Below are positions 24,826 to 33,194 of a DNA stretch of 64,000 nt, piece after piece (position 1 is the stretch's first letter; every line of letters starts with the position of its first letter). The position numbers and the translations under genes are program-made. Source of the DNA: JANMES01 sp038229715 (GTDB taxonomy: Bacteria; Planctomycetota; Phycisphaerae; Tepidisphaerales; Tepidisphaeraceae). The stretch lies in assembly GCA_038229715.1 (NCBI GenBank), contig JBBROD010000010.1:1-64000 (forward strand). The letters are read 5' to 3'. The notes below the pieces were generated by a model. It made no database searches. It worked only from the letters and a program-made list of their open reading frames with translations, and was not told the DNA's origin.

Positions 24826-25467
24826 TCAAGCCAATGCTTGCTGAAGCCGAGCCGTTAAGCGTTTCTTGACTTCCTCGATCGATGGCATCGCGTCGCAGAG
24901 CAGTTGCTGCATCGACGTGACCGCGCCATCCGCCAGCCCACACGGCACGATGAGATTGAAGTAGCTGAGATCGGTAGCAACATTGAGCGCCAACCCGTGC
25001 ATCGACACGCCACGTTTGATGCGGACGCCGATCGCACAGATTTTCGCGGGAGGCCGCCCGCCGTGGGTGGTCCACACGCCGACGGCGGCTTTATCCGCAT
25101 ACGCCGCGATGGCGCACTCGGCCAGCAGGTCGATCACCGCTTTTTCCAGCAAATGCACGTACGACCCGACGGAAAGCTTGTGATCCGCCAGCCGAATAAT
25201 CGGATACACCACAACCTGCCCCGGCCCATGAAACGTAACATCCCCGCCGCGATCGGATTGCACCACTTCCACCCCCCGCTCGGCCAGATACGATTCAGTG
25301 GCGATCAAATGCGGCTCCTGTCCCGGACGCCGGCCAAAGGTGATCACGGGCGGGTGCTCAACGATCAGAATCTGCTCTTGGCCCCCGGCGATCACAGAGG
25401 CGTGGGCTTGCTCTTGGAGCGACCACGCGTCTCGGTAAGGCAAATTGCCATGCATCTCGACGATCAT
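24826..25467 (-). CDS. lipB: Octanoyl-[acyl-carrier-protein]:protein N-octanoyltransferase
   Basis: LipB moves octanoyl groups from ACP to lipoyl domains, the first step of lipoate synthesis. The 213 residues carry RGGDVTFHGPGQVVVYPI, the catalytic Lys in AKICAIGVRIKRG, and the catalytic Cys in LIVPCGLADGAVTSM. The length is normal. The start overlaps the upstream toxin gene by four bases, so lipB is now transcribed behind a toxin-antitoxin pair. Confidence 0.95.
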   Translation of the reverse strand: MIVEMHGNLPYRDAWSLQEQAHASVIAGGQEQILIVEHPPVITFGRRPGQEPHLIATESYLAERGVEVVQSDRGGDVTFHGPGQVVVYPIIRLADHKLSVGSYVHLLEKAVIDLLAECAIAAYADKAAVGVWTTHGGRPPAKICAIGVRIKRGVSMHGLALNVATDLSYFNLIVPCGLADGAVTSMQQLLCDAMPSIEEVKKRLTARLQQALA

Positions 25468-25847
25468 CGGGTATACGTGCGAACCGTGACGAGATTCGGT
25501 ATCGCACTAAAATGTTTCTGATTGAACGTGTGAAGCGGCAGATTCAGGGAGATCGCCGTCTGCGCGATCATGATGTCAATGATTCCGACCGCGTTCCCCA
25601 AGTGAAGCTGCCGATAGGTTTGATACGCATCCTGCTGCGACTTTGCGTCCAGCCATGCCAATTCCAATTTATTCAGCAAGGTATCGGCTTTTCGCAGTTC
25701 TGTCGCATCACGACAACCGTGCAGGATTTCCATCGCAGCGTAGCCGGAGATGAGCCATTCCGCCTCGTTGGTCGATCGGAACCATTCCAGTGCCGGCAGA
25801 TGACCGCGTAGTACGTCGATGGCCACATCCGTATCAATAAGAATCAA
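25464..25847 (-). CDS. PIN-domain ribonuclease toxin (VapC-like)
   Basis: The 127-residue PIN domain has the acidic residues expected for Mg-dependent RNA cleavage: Asp in LIDTDVAIDVL, Glu in AAMEILHG, and Asp in GIIDIMIAQTA. A late NQKHFSAIPNL matches the family end. It overlaps the antitoxin gene by four bases upstream and lipB by four bases downstream. Confidence 0.9.
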   Translation of the reverse strand: MILIDTDVAIDVLRGHLPALEWFRSTNEAEWLISGYAAMEILHGCRDATELRKADTLLNKLELAWLDAKSQQDAYQTYRQLHLGNAVGIIDIMIAQTAISLNLPLHTFNQKHFSAIPNLVTVRTYTR

Positions 25848-26107
25848 AGCCCGCCCCCACGCTGCTCCGCTGCACGGCGCAGTTCCCTGGCGAACGCAGT
25901 GCTATCGGTAATATCAGTTCTGTCCGCCCACATTCCCACCGCTTCAGATGCGGCAATTTCTGCCCCGGTGGCGTTGCCGGTTTTCGCAGGGACAAGCACG
26001 ACATCGCCGACCACCCGTAGCGTCAACGGTTGATCGACCGGCAAATCCACCGGCCCGTCGGGAACCAGCACCTTTCCATCAAAATGGCAGTGGATCGTCG
26101 TCCTCAT
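25844..26107 (-). CDS. Antitoxin of the PIN toxin (DUF104/AF2212-like N-terminus)
   Basis: The 87 residues begin with HFDGKVLVPDGPVDLPVDQPLTLRV, a small beta-fold resembling AF2212/DUF104 antitoxins that binds DNA. The C-terminal half (MWADRTDITDSTAFARELRRAAEQR) is helical and would block the toxin. The antitoxin-first order and four-base overlap fit a type II pair. Antitoxins of this class normally repress their own promoter, here in the short gap before glgB's end. Confidence 0.8.
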   Translation of the reverse strand: MRTTIHCHFDGKVLVPDGPVDLPVDQPLTLRVVGDVVLVPAKTGNATGAEIAASEAVGMWADRTDITDSTAFARELRRAAEQRGGGL

Positions 26108-26121
26108 GGTGTGGGATTATA

Positions 26122-28158
26122 TCACACCGGTGCCAAAACCTGCATGCTCCGCGCCGGCAGGTACACCTGAATGCTCTGCGGCCGGCCCGCGTGGGCGGCC
26201 TTTTGCAGCGGGTACGTAATCTGCTCCGCCGTCAAACCCGGGCCGGCGAAGCGTTTGTCGTCGGTGTTCAGGATCACCTTGTAGTTCTTCGGATCGGGCA
26301 CGGGAATGCGCCAGTCGCTGTAGCTGTTGTGCCCGTGCAGGTTGAGCACGAACACCAACGGCCCGCGGCGGTAGATCAACTGTTTGTTTTCTTCATGCAC
26401 GTACAACTGCTCGATCAGCGGGTCAGTCAGCAGGTTGTATTGCACATCGAGTTGCTGCATGGCAGCGTCGAACGCCTGCAAGCCGCTGTAGCGGAGGAGC
26501 GGATCGTCGGCCAAGTGCCACTGCCGGCGGCAGTAGTGGTAGCTGTAGCCGTTGCCTTCGCGGGGGAAGTCGATCCACTCGGGGTGGCCGAACTCGTTGC
26601 CCATGAAGTTGAGGTAACTTTCGCCGGCGAGGCTGAAGGTGATCAGCCGTAGGATTTTGTGCAGCGCGATCCCGCGATCGATCACCACCGACTGCTGCGT
26701 GTACGCCATGTTCCAGTACATCTCCTGATCCATTAGGCGGAAAGCCAGCGTCTTGTCCCCCACCAGCGCCTGATCGTGCGACTCGGCGTAGCCGACATGC
26801 TTCTCCGTATGCCGGCGGTTCAGCATCGTGCTGAAAATGTTTGCAAGTTCCCAGTCTTCGTCCTTCTTCTCTTTCAACAGCTTGATCCAGTAATCCGGCA
26901 CGCCCATCGACAGGCGGTAGTCGAACCCGATTCCACCCTCCTCCACCTTACGCGCGATCCCCGGCATGCCGCTGACGTCCTCGGCGATCGTAATCGCGCC
27001 CGGCTTAACCAAATGAGCCACGCGGTTGGCCAGTTGCAGATACGCCACTGCGTCGCGGTCAACGTTGCCGCCGAAATAGTCGTCGTAGCTGCTGAACGCC
27101 TTCCCCAAGCCGTGATCGAGGTACATCATGCTCGTCACGCCGTCGAAACGGAAACCATCGAAACGGTATTCTTCCAGCCAGTACCGAACGTTGCTGAGAA
27201 GGAACCGCTGCACCTCGTACTTGCTGTAGTCGAACAGCAGCGAATCCCACGCCACATGCATCCCGCGCGCGCCGGCGTGAAAATACTGATGATCGGTCCC
27301 GTCAAAAAGGTTGAGCCCTTCCTGCGTGTTCTTCACCGAATGGCTATGCACCACATCCAGAAGCACCCGAATGCCCAGGCTGTGCGCAGTGTCGATCAGG
27401 CTCTTAAGCTCCTCCGGCGTGCCGAACCGGCTGCTGACGGCATAAAAATTGCTGACGTGATACCCAAAGCTGCCGTAATACGGATGCTCCTGGATCGCCA
27501 TCAGCTGAATCGCGTTGTACCCCAACCCGGCCACGCGCGGCAGGACGTGCTGCTCAAACTCCTTGAAGCTGCCGACCTTCCCCTCCTCCTGCGCCATGCC
27601 GATATGCGCCTCGTAAATCCGCAATCCGCCTTTGAGGGAGGATGGATCAGCGTGCCGCCAGTGGTACGGCTCCGGCGGACTCCAATATTGCCCAACGAAC
27701 GATGACGGGCCGTCCTGCATCACGCGATGAATGTACGCGGGGATGCGGTCCATCGTCGTGCCGTTATCGTGAACGACATGAACCTTCACCTTGCTGCCGT
27801 GGGTGAGGCGGTCGGCGAATTTTTCATCGGGAAGGAACAGCGACCAAACGCCGAACTCGTCGCGCACCAGCGGATTGCCAAAACGATCCCAGTTGTTGAA
27901 ATCGCCGATCAGCCGAAGTTGCAGTGCTGCCGGCGCCCATTCGCGAAACCACACGCCGGGTTTGTCGAACAACTCGCCACGATTGAAGCCGAAGTAACGG
28001 TGTCCCTCGCTGATCGCGCCGAGCAGCCCGCCGGTGGCGTTAAAACGCATCGCCAGGGATTCGTAATGTCGATGGCGTTCACGGAGCGGGTGTTCAAAAT
28101 TTTTGAGCCACGGGTCAAAATCGATCAAAGCCGTGCCGTCGGTGCGGGATGTGGACAT
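26122..28158 (-). CDS. glgB: 1,4-alpha-glucan branching enzyme, eukaryote-like GH13_8 type
   Basis: The enzyme makes alpha-1,6 branches in glycogen. The 678 residues include an N-terminal CBM48 domain (about 60-165), a GH13 barrel, and a C-terminal beta domain. The nucleophile is Asp about 339 (GFRFDGVTSMMY), the acid/base Glu about 393 (TIAEDVSGMP), and the third Asp is in AESHDQALVGDKT. YLNFMGNEFGHPEWIDFPREGN is typical of the branching enzymes of eukaryotes, not of the E. coli GlgB subgroup. The ATG at 28158 has a full GGAGG 8 bases upstream; the longer frame overlaps gmhA and is rejected. Confidence 0.93.
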   Translation of the reverse strand: MSTSRTDGTALIDFDPWLKNFEHPLRERHRHYESLAMRFNATGGLLGAISEGHRYFGFNRGELFDKPGVWFREWAPAALQLRLIGDFNNWDRFGNPLVRDEFGVWSLFLPDEKFADRLTHGSKVKVHVVHDNGTTMDRIPAYIHRVMQDGPSSFVGQYWSPPEPYHWRHADPSSLKGGLRIYEAHIGMAQEEGKVGSFKEFEQHVLPRVAGLGYNAIQLMAIQEHPYYGSFGYHVSNFYAVSSRFGTPEELKSLIDTAHSLGIRVLLDVVHSHSVKNTQEGLNLFDGTDHQYFHAGARGMHVAWDSLLFDYSKYEVQRFLLSNVRYWLEEYRFDGFRFDGVTSMMYLDHGLGKAFSSYDDYFGGNVDRDAVAYLQLANRVAHLVKPGAITIAEDVSGMPGIARKVEEGGIGFDYRLSMGVPDYWIKLLKEKKDEDWELANIFSTMLNRRHTEKHVGYAESHDQALVGDKTLAFRLMDQEMYWNMAYTQQSVVIDRGIALHKILRLITFSLAGESYLNFMGNEFGHPEWIDFPREGNGYSYHYCRRQWHLADDPLLRYSGLQAFDAAMQQLDVQYNLLTDPLIEQLYVHEENKQLIYRRGPLVFVLNLHGHNSYSDWRIPVPDPKNYKVILNTDDKRFAGPGLTAEQITYPLQKAAHAGRPQSIQVYLPARSMQVLAPV

Positions 28159-28240
28159 GTCCGGTGCCTCCAGAGACGCGATCGCAACGGCGGGAATTGT
28201 AGCGTATAAACCGCCGCCCCGCTTCGCTGCGCGACGTAAT

Positions 28241-28798
28241 TCACACCTTGGAGTCGATCCATTCGCAGAGGGTATGGTAGAGAAGGAGGTGGCCTTCCTG
28301 CACGCGCGCCGTGTTGAGCGACGGGACGAGCAATTCAAAATCGCATTGCCCGCGGAGCTTCCCGCCGTCTTTGCCGAGGAAGGAGGCTGTCTTCAGGTTT
28401 TGCAGCTTGGCCTGCTCGACCGCTTTGACGACGTTGGCACTATTCCCGCTGGTGGTGAAAACGATCAGAATGTCGCCGGGATTGCCGAGGGCTTCAACCT
28501 GGCGCTGAAAGACGGATTCGAACCCGAAATCATTGCCCGCGCAGCTGATCGCCCCCGCGTCGGCCAGTGCGACGGCCGCCAGCGCTCGGCGCGTTTTGTG
28601 GTAGCGGACGCTGAGCTCCTCGGCGAGGTGGATCGCGTCGCAGGCGCTCCCGCCATTGCCGGCGGTCAACACTTTGCCGCGGTACTGCCAGCAGTCAAAC
28701 ATCGCTTGGCCGAGCTTTTCGAGCGTCGGCGAAAGCTGCCGCAGCCCGTCGTGCATCGCCGCATGGCCGGCGAGTGATTCTTGCAGAAAAGATTTCAT
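28241..28798 (-). CDS. gmhA: Sedoheptulose 7-phosphate isomerase (SIS domain)
   Basis: GmhA converts sedoheptulose 7-phosphate to D-glycero-D-manno-heptose 7-phosphate for LPS heptose. The 185-residue SIS protein shows LTAGNGGSACDAIHLAEEL, GDILIVFTTSGNSANVV, LLVPS and the C-terminal RVQEGHLLLYHTLCEWID with the catalytic Glu and His. The ATG at 28798 (MKSFLQESLAGH) gives the usual N-terminus. With phospholipase A it suggests an LPS-containing outer membrane. Confidence 0.92.
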   Translation of the reverse strand: MKSFLQESLAGHAAMHDGLRQLSPTLEKLGQAMFDCWQYRGKVLTAGNGGSACDAIHLAEELSVRYHKTRRALAAVALADAGAISCAGNDFGFESVFQRQVEALGNPGDILIVFTTSGNSANVVKAVEQAKLQNLKTASFLGKDGGKLRGQCDFELLVPSLNTARVQEGHLLLYHTLCEWIDSKV

Positions 28799-28886
28799 AG
28801 TCCCTCGACGCGCGCAGATCGTTCGCACGCGGCAAGGCCAAGGATAACCGCAAACCCGCGAGAGATGCTATTTGGCGGGAACGGTG

Positions 28887-29064
28887 TGGTAGGTCAGTTT
28901 GGAATCACGGGGATTGCATTTGATGGGAACTCGACCGTACCACGGGCCTCCGGCCCGTGCTAACGGCGCAACAATGCCTGCGAGGTCAACCTTTTCAAAG
29001 TCCTTAAGCGCTCGGCACGGGCCGGAGGCCCGTGGTACGGTCGAGCTTTCAGACTAACCCACTA
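28887..29064. mobile_element. MITE-like element with terminal inverted repeats and nested palindrome (copy 1)
   Basis: The right end TTCAGACTAACCCACTA (29048-29064) is the complement of TAGTGGGTTAGTCTGAA. The left end (28887-28904, TGGTAGGTCAGTTTGGAA) is a degenerate match. Inside, two 31-base arms (28930-28960 and 29015-29045) are perfect inverted copies, and each holds its own palindrome (CACGGGCC/GGCCCGTG). The ends match those of the element at 63471-63642 although the interiors differ. No transposase is encoded. Confidence 0.65.
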
Positions 29065-29090
29065 CCGAGAATGAGGCTTTCCCAAACCTG

Positions 29091-29408
29091 CTAGCCACCC
29101 CAGAATTTGGTCCAATCGCCTTTGGACAGGATCAACGCAACTACCACGTAGAGGAACGTCGCCCAATTCCCCAGCAGCATGACGGCTGCGATCCACAACC
29201 CGCCGATGAGCGACGACTTTTCGCGATGGCCGATCCAGGCGCAGAAGAGGATCAGTCCCATGTACACGTCAACAAACGTCACCTTGCCCCAAGGCAGCGC
29301 CCAGAGTTGGCCGACCTCTTTCCAACCGCCGCCGGACTTGAAACCGTACGCCAGCCCGACGGTCATGATGACGAACCCGGCGACGGCGAACGCGATGGCG
29401 ATTTTCAT
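29091..29408 (-). CDS. DUF1475 family small membrane protein
   Basis: The 105-residue protein has three hydrophobic helices. Its central KVTFVDVYMGLILFCAWIGHRE and GNWATFLYVVVAL segments are those of the DUF1475 family, of unknown function. The ATG at 29408 has GGAG seven bases upstream. It lies downstream of the lipid operon on the same strand but beyond a palindrome (29440-29530), so cotranscription is uncertain. Confidence 0.75.
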   Translation of the reverse strand: MKIAIAFAVAGFVIMTVGLAYGFKSGGGWKEVGQLWALPWGKVTFVDVYMGLILFCAWIGHREKSSLIGGLWIAAVMLLGNWATFLYVVVALILSKGDWTKFWGG

Positions 29409-29439
29409 AAACAACTCCTGACTTACAACTTCTAAAGTT

Positions 29440-29530
29440 ACCGCGAAGACGCGAAGTCGCGAAGTCGCGAACCATACTAGAAATTAGAATCACCCGAATT
29501 TCTTCGCGTTCATCTTCGCGCCTTCGCGGT
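29440..29530. repeat. Palindrome with CGCGAAG-type tandem arms
   Basis: The left arm begins ACCGCGAAGACGCGAAGTC and repeats GCGAAGTC. The right arm has TTCGCGTTCATCTTCGCG and ends in CGCGGT. It sits between the DUF1475 gene and the end of the methyltransferase frame, with T-rich sequence on the plus side. Confidence 0.9.
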
Positions 29531-29539
29531 TGTTTTTAG

Positions 29540-31399
29540 TTATTTTAGAAGCTCTTTATCAACCGGCTTGTTGAACAAATAGTGGCTGACGAACCATTCC
29601 TGACCGTCGCGGTAGCCCCACAGTTCCGCGCAGGCCATGAAGAATACGCGCCATCGGTTGAACCATCGAGCGGCCTCGGCAGCGCCGTATGATTGGATAA
29701 GAATCGCCATCGCCGCGGATTTATTCGCGTCGAGATTGGCCAGCCAGGCGTTGGCGGTTTTCTCGTAGTGCCCGCCGCCCCATCGCCAGCGGCGGGCGAT
29801 CGTCAGATCGTCCTGAAAATGCAGCGGCAGTTCGTCGCTGGGCATGATCCCGCCGGTGAAAAAGTATTTGCCCAGCCAGTTGTCCGATCCTTCGGTCTGA
29901 AACTCGTACGCGAAGGTTTGATGCACGAAGATGTGCATGAAAAACTTCCCGCCCGGGCGCAGCCAGTTCGCCACCCGGCCGAACAGTTTGCGGTAGTTGC
30001 GCATGTGCTCGAACATTTCCACCGACACCACGCGATCGAACCGCCGATCGATTGTGAATGCGTTCATGTCGGCGGTGATGATTTCAAGATTGTTCAGGCC
30101 GCGCCGGTGGGCTTGATCAAGTATGAATGCCCGCTGCGGAGCGGAATTCGACACACCCACAATCCGGCTGGCGGGATATTTTTCCGCCATCCACAGCGAC
30201 AGCGAACCCCAACCGCAGCCGAGTTCGAGCACATCCATGCCATCGGATAAATCCGCGTGTTCACACGTCAGCGCCAAGCCGCGCGCCTCGGCTTCGTCGA
30301 GCGATTTCACGCTGTCCGGCCAGTACGTGCTGGAATATTTGCGGTGCTTTCCCAGCGCCAGCCCGAAAAACTCCGGCGGCAATTCATAGTGCTGCTCGTT
30401 CGCCTTCTCCGGCACGGGGGCGATCGGTCCGGCGTCCATCTGATCGATGAACGCCGTCAGCGATTCCTGCTGGCACTCACAATCGCCGCGATTTTCCTCG
30501 CGGAGACGCTGAGCACACAACCCGCGAATACCTCGCCGAATCAAGGCGTCGGGAACCAATCCTCGCTCCATCAAATCAATGCTGAGTGACGTTGTTGTTT
30601 CGCTCATACGCTCACCTTCGTTTTTTTTCGGCGGCCAAGGAATGAATGCACTGGTCGTCTCCTGATACTTGCGATACGCCTCGCCGCGCGATTGGAGCGC
30701 GCGTTTTTCGGTGAATGGGATCCCGGTCACCTTGTACAAAAACACGCCCATCACCACCGGCCCGAAGAGCGTGGCCCACCAGTACGGCGAGCCCACGCCG
30801 ATCAGCACGTACGTGAACCAGTGCAGCCATTCGAAAAAATAATTCGGATGACGCGAGTAGCGCCACAATCCGGTATCGCAGACTTTGCCCTTGTTGGCTG
30901 GATCATTGCGGAATCTGGCCAACTGCGCGTCGGCCAGCGCCTCACCGCCAACGGACATCAGCCACACAAGCCCGCCGGCGAAATCGAACCACTGCGGGAA
31001 CTGAGCCGGGCTGCCGGCGGCGAAATAGAGCGGCGTGGCGAACATCAGAGTCCAGATCGCCTGAATCTGGAAGAACGCGAAAAAACCGATCTGGGCTTTT
31101 TGGCCGAAGCTCGCGCGCATCGACTGGTAGCGTCCGTCTTCTGATTCGCCCGTCACCCGGCGAAACAGGTGAATGCCCAGCCGACACGCCCACACTAGAG
31201 CCAGACCGCTGATCAGCACGCGCCTACCGAGCGGGGCCGCTCCACCCATCGCCAGCAGGGCGCACATCGCGCCCGTGCCGAACGACCAGACGACATCGAC
31301 AATGCCCGCGTTGGTCCGGCGCCGTTGCCACAGCCAGGCGAGCGTCATCGCGGTGACCATCACCGCCAACCCGGCGAGATAGCGTTGCCAAAGCGTCAT
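29540..31399 (-). CDS. DUF1295 membrane protein joined in frame to a cyclopropane synthase-like methyltransferase
   Basis: Residues 1-262 are a complete DUF1295 (steroid 5-alpha-reductase-like) membrane protein with about six helices and the motif TGLWRYSRHPNYFFEWLHW. Residues 266-619 are a complete SAM-dependent methyltransferase of the cyclopropane synthase group (VLELGCGWGSLSLWMAEKYP, VSVEMFEHMRNY, GGKFFMHIFVH). The join, PPKKNEGERMSE, is coded by an A8 tract followed by a Shine-Dalgarno-like AAGGTGAG and an ATG (30605-30607). A -1 shift at A8 would end the first protein at a TGA (30612-30614) just before that ATG. Thus two separate genes are likely. The methyltransferase probably modifies unsaturated acyl chains. 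Confidence 0.85.
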   Translation of the reverse strand: MTLWQRYLAGLAVMVTAMTLAWLWQRRRTNAGIVDVVWSFGTGAMCALLAMGGAAPLGRRVLISGLALVWACRLGIHLFRRVTGESEDGRYQSMRASFGQKAQIGFFAFFQIQAIWTLMFATPLYFAAGSPAQFPQWFDFAGGLVWLMSVGGEALADAQLARFRNDPANKGKVCDTGLWRYSRHPNYFFEWLHWFTYVLIGVGSPYWWATLFGPVVMGVFLYKVTGIPFTEKRALQSRGEAYRKYQETTSAFIPWPPKKNEGERMSETTTSLSIDLMERGLVPDALIRRGIRGLCAQRLREENRGDCECQQESLTAFIDQMDAGPIAPVPEKANEQHYELPPEFFGLALGKHRKYSSTYWPDSVKSLDEAEARGLALTCEHADLSDGMDVLELGCGWGSLSLWMAEKYPASRIVGVSNSAPQRAFILDQAHRRGLNNLEIITADMNAFTIDRRFDRVVSVEMFEHMRNYRKLFGRVANWLRPGGKFFMHIFVHQTFAYEFQTEGSDNWLGKYFFTGGIMPSDELPLHFQDDLTIARRWRWGGGHYEKTANAWLANLDANKSAAMAILIQSYGAAEAARWFNRWRVFFMACAELWGYRDGQEWFVSHYLFNKPVDKELLK

Positions 31400-31944
31400 G
31401 CCGTCACCTCCGCTTTCGGTGCGGCAGTTGTGGTAGCGCGGTTGAGTTGGATCAGGATCGGCAGTGCGTCAGCCCATTCGACCGCGATCGCAAGGAACGC
31501 CATCCCGCGCGGTGAGCCGATCTCGATGGCGGAGAGTTTTTCGCCCGCGATGTACGCCAGCGGCCCGCCGACGAGCCCGACCACCGCCGCCACGATCGGT
31601 CGGCCGCGCAGTACGGAGAGCGAGCCGTTCAGCGTCGTGGCGAACCCGGCCCATAGCGCGACCATCCACAGCGGACTCGGCCCGGCGAGTTGCGCGTGGG
31701 CCGGAAAGCGCAGTAGCCCCGCGAACACCAATGCAGAATCGAGTACGTATCCGATCACCGCGCTGGCTGCGATTAAAATCGCGTCGCGCCGTAGATCAGT
31801 CGTCATCCCAAGCCGCACACCAACAACCAAAACCGCCACCGCCACGCCCAGCCACGGCTGTCCGCGGCCGGCGCCGATCAGGCACGCAAACCAGAGTGCT
31901 TGGTACAACAGAAGATTAATCGCCTTGCTGATCATTCGTTGCAC
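31396..31944 (-). CDS. DUF2878 family membrane protein
   Basis: The 182-residue protein has five or six hydrophobic helices. It opens with INLLLYQALWFACLIGAGRGQPWLG, the DUF2878 pattern, and ends with a hydrophilic tail. Its function is unknown; it is usually found beside cyclopropane synthase-type genes. It overlaps the DUF1295 start by four bases and starts two bases after the preceding methyltransferase stop. An alternative ATG is at 31935. Confidence 0.8.
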   Translation of the reverse strand: MQRMISKAINLLLYQALWFACLIGAGRGQPWLGVAVAVLVVGVRLGMTTDLRRDAILIAASAVIGYVLDSALVFAGLLRFPAHAQLAGPSPLWMVALWAGFATTLNGSLSVLRGRPIVAAVVGLVGGPLAYIAGEKLSAIEIGSPRGMAFLAIAVEWADALPILIQLNRATTTAAPKAEVTA

Positions 31945-31946
31945 CG

Positions 31947-33194
31947 CTACGGGCGCTGCAGCAACAGCTGCGACGTGCCGATGTATCGCTCTTCAAAACC
32001 AGCCTCGCAGTAGCAGAGGTAGTAATTCCATAAGCGAATAAACCGCTCGGGATACCCCATCGCCCGAACCTGATCGACGCGATCAAAGAAATTGGCTCGC
32101 CAGGTGCGCAGCGTGGTCGCGTAGTGCGGGCCGATCTCTTCACGATCGACGAGCGTAAAGTCGCTCGCCTGTTTCATCGCCGCCGACATTGCTGACATCG
32201 AAGGCACGCAGCTGCCGGGGAAGACGTACCGCTGGATGAAATCGGTTTGCTTTCGGTACGCCTCGTACCGGTGGTCGGGCATGGTGATCGCTTGAATCAG
32301 CGCCGAGCCGCCGGGCTTGAGCAGCGAGGCACATCGCCCGAAATACGTCGGCAAAAATTCGTGGCCTACGGCTTCGATCATTTCGATGGAGACGAGCTTG
32401 TCGAACTGCCCCGTCAGATCACGATAGTCTTCAAGCAGTACGGTGATCCGGTCGCTGAAACCGGCGTCGGCAATCCGCTTTTGCGCCAAGTCGTACTGTT
32501 CCCTGGAGATTGTCGTCGTCGTCACGCGGCAGCCGTACCGGCCGGCCAGGTGGATCGCCAGCCCGCCCCAGCCGGTGCCGATTTCCAGCAAGTGATCGCT
32601 CGCAGTCAGATTCAGCTTTCGGCCGACGCGGTCGAGCTTTGCGATCGACGCTTCCTCCAGCGTCATGCCCGGCCGATCGAAAACGGCACAGGAGTACGAC
32701 AGCGTCGGATCAAGAAACAGCTCGAACAAATCGTTCCCGAGGTCGTAATGATCCGCGATGTTCCGCCGGCTGCCCGATTTGGTGTTGGCGCGCATCGCGT
32801 GATACCACCGCCCGAGCAAAAGCCCGATGCGCGACAGCCCGCGGTCGAGCCGATCGGCTTCTTCCGTGCCGCGAACGAAGATTCGGAAGAACGCGGTCAG
32901 GTCGTCGCAATCCCAGTCGCCGTCGAGATAAGTCGCCGCCGCCGCCAGGCTGCCGCCGGTCATGGCGCGGCGATAAAACCGGGGGCGGTTAATGCGGATC
33001 GTCGTCGCCAGATCCGCGCCTTGCCGGCCGATGATGGTTTCTTCGCCGGTGCTGTCGCGGACCGTGATCGACCCCTGCGGCAACGAGCGCAGCTTCATCA
33101 GCACTGCCGACCGGGCCGCTCGATCAATCAGCCCGAACGCCGGCGGTTTGGTGATCATCTCAGGCAGAATGGAACTCGTCGTAGCGGAACTCAC
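31947..33194 (-). CDS. Cyclopropane-fatty-acid synthase-type methyltransferase
   Basis: The 415-residue enzyme family transfers a methylene or methyl group from SAM to a double bond of phospholipid acyl chains. An N-terminal SCP2-like region precedes the Rossmann domain with LLEIGTGWGGLAIHLAGRYG. Other family motifs are IADHYDLGNDLFELFLDPTLSYSCAVF, VSIEMIEAVGHEFLPTYF and RYVFPGSCVPSM. It overlaps the DUF1365 stop by four bases. It is distinct from the methyltransferase at the end of the operon, so the cluster has two. Confidence 0.93.
   Translation of the reverse strand: MSSATTSSILPEMITKPPAFGLIDRAARSAVLMKLRSLPQGSITVRDSTGEETIIGRQGADLATTIRINRPRFYRRAMTGGSLAAAATYLDGDWDCDDLTAFFRIFVRGTEEADRLDRGLSRIGLLLGRWYHAMRANTKSGSRRNIADHYDLGNDLFELFLDPTLSYSCAVFDRPGMTLEEASIAKLDRVGRKLNLTASDHLLEIGTGWGGLAIHLAGRYGCRVTTTTISREQYDLAQKRIADAGFSDRITVLLEDYRDLTGQFDKLVSIEMIEAVGHEFLPTYFGRCASLLKPGGSALIQAITMPDHRYEAYRKQTDFIQRYVFPGSCVPSMSAMSAAMKQASDFTLVDREEIGPHYATTLRTWRANFFDRVDQVRAMGYPERFIRLWNYYLCYCEAGFEERYIGTSQLLLQRP

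Noticed and set aside
28200..28245. A sequence after the gmhA stop that translates to ELRRAAKRGGGL, resembling the antitoxin end ELRRAAEQRGGGL at 25844
   Set aside because: The DNA match is only moderate with a three-base gap and the stretch is short and Arg/Gly-rich, so chance is a sufficient explanation.
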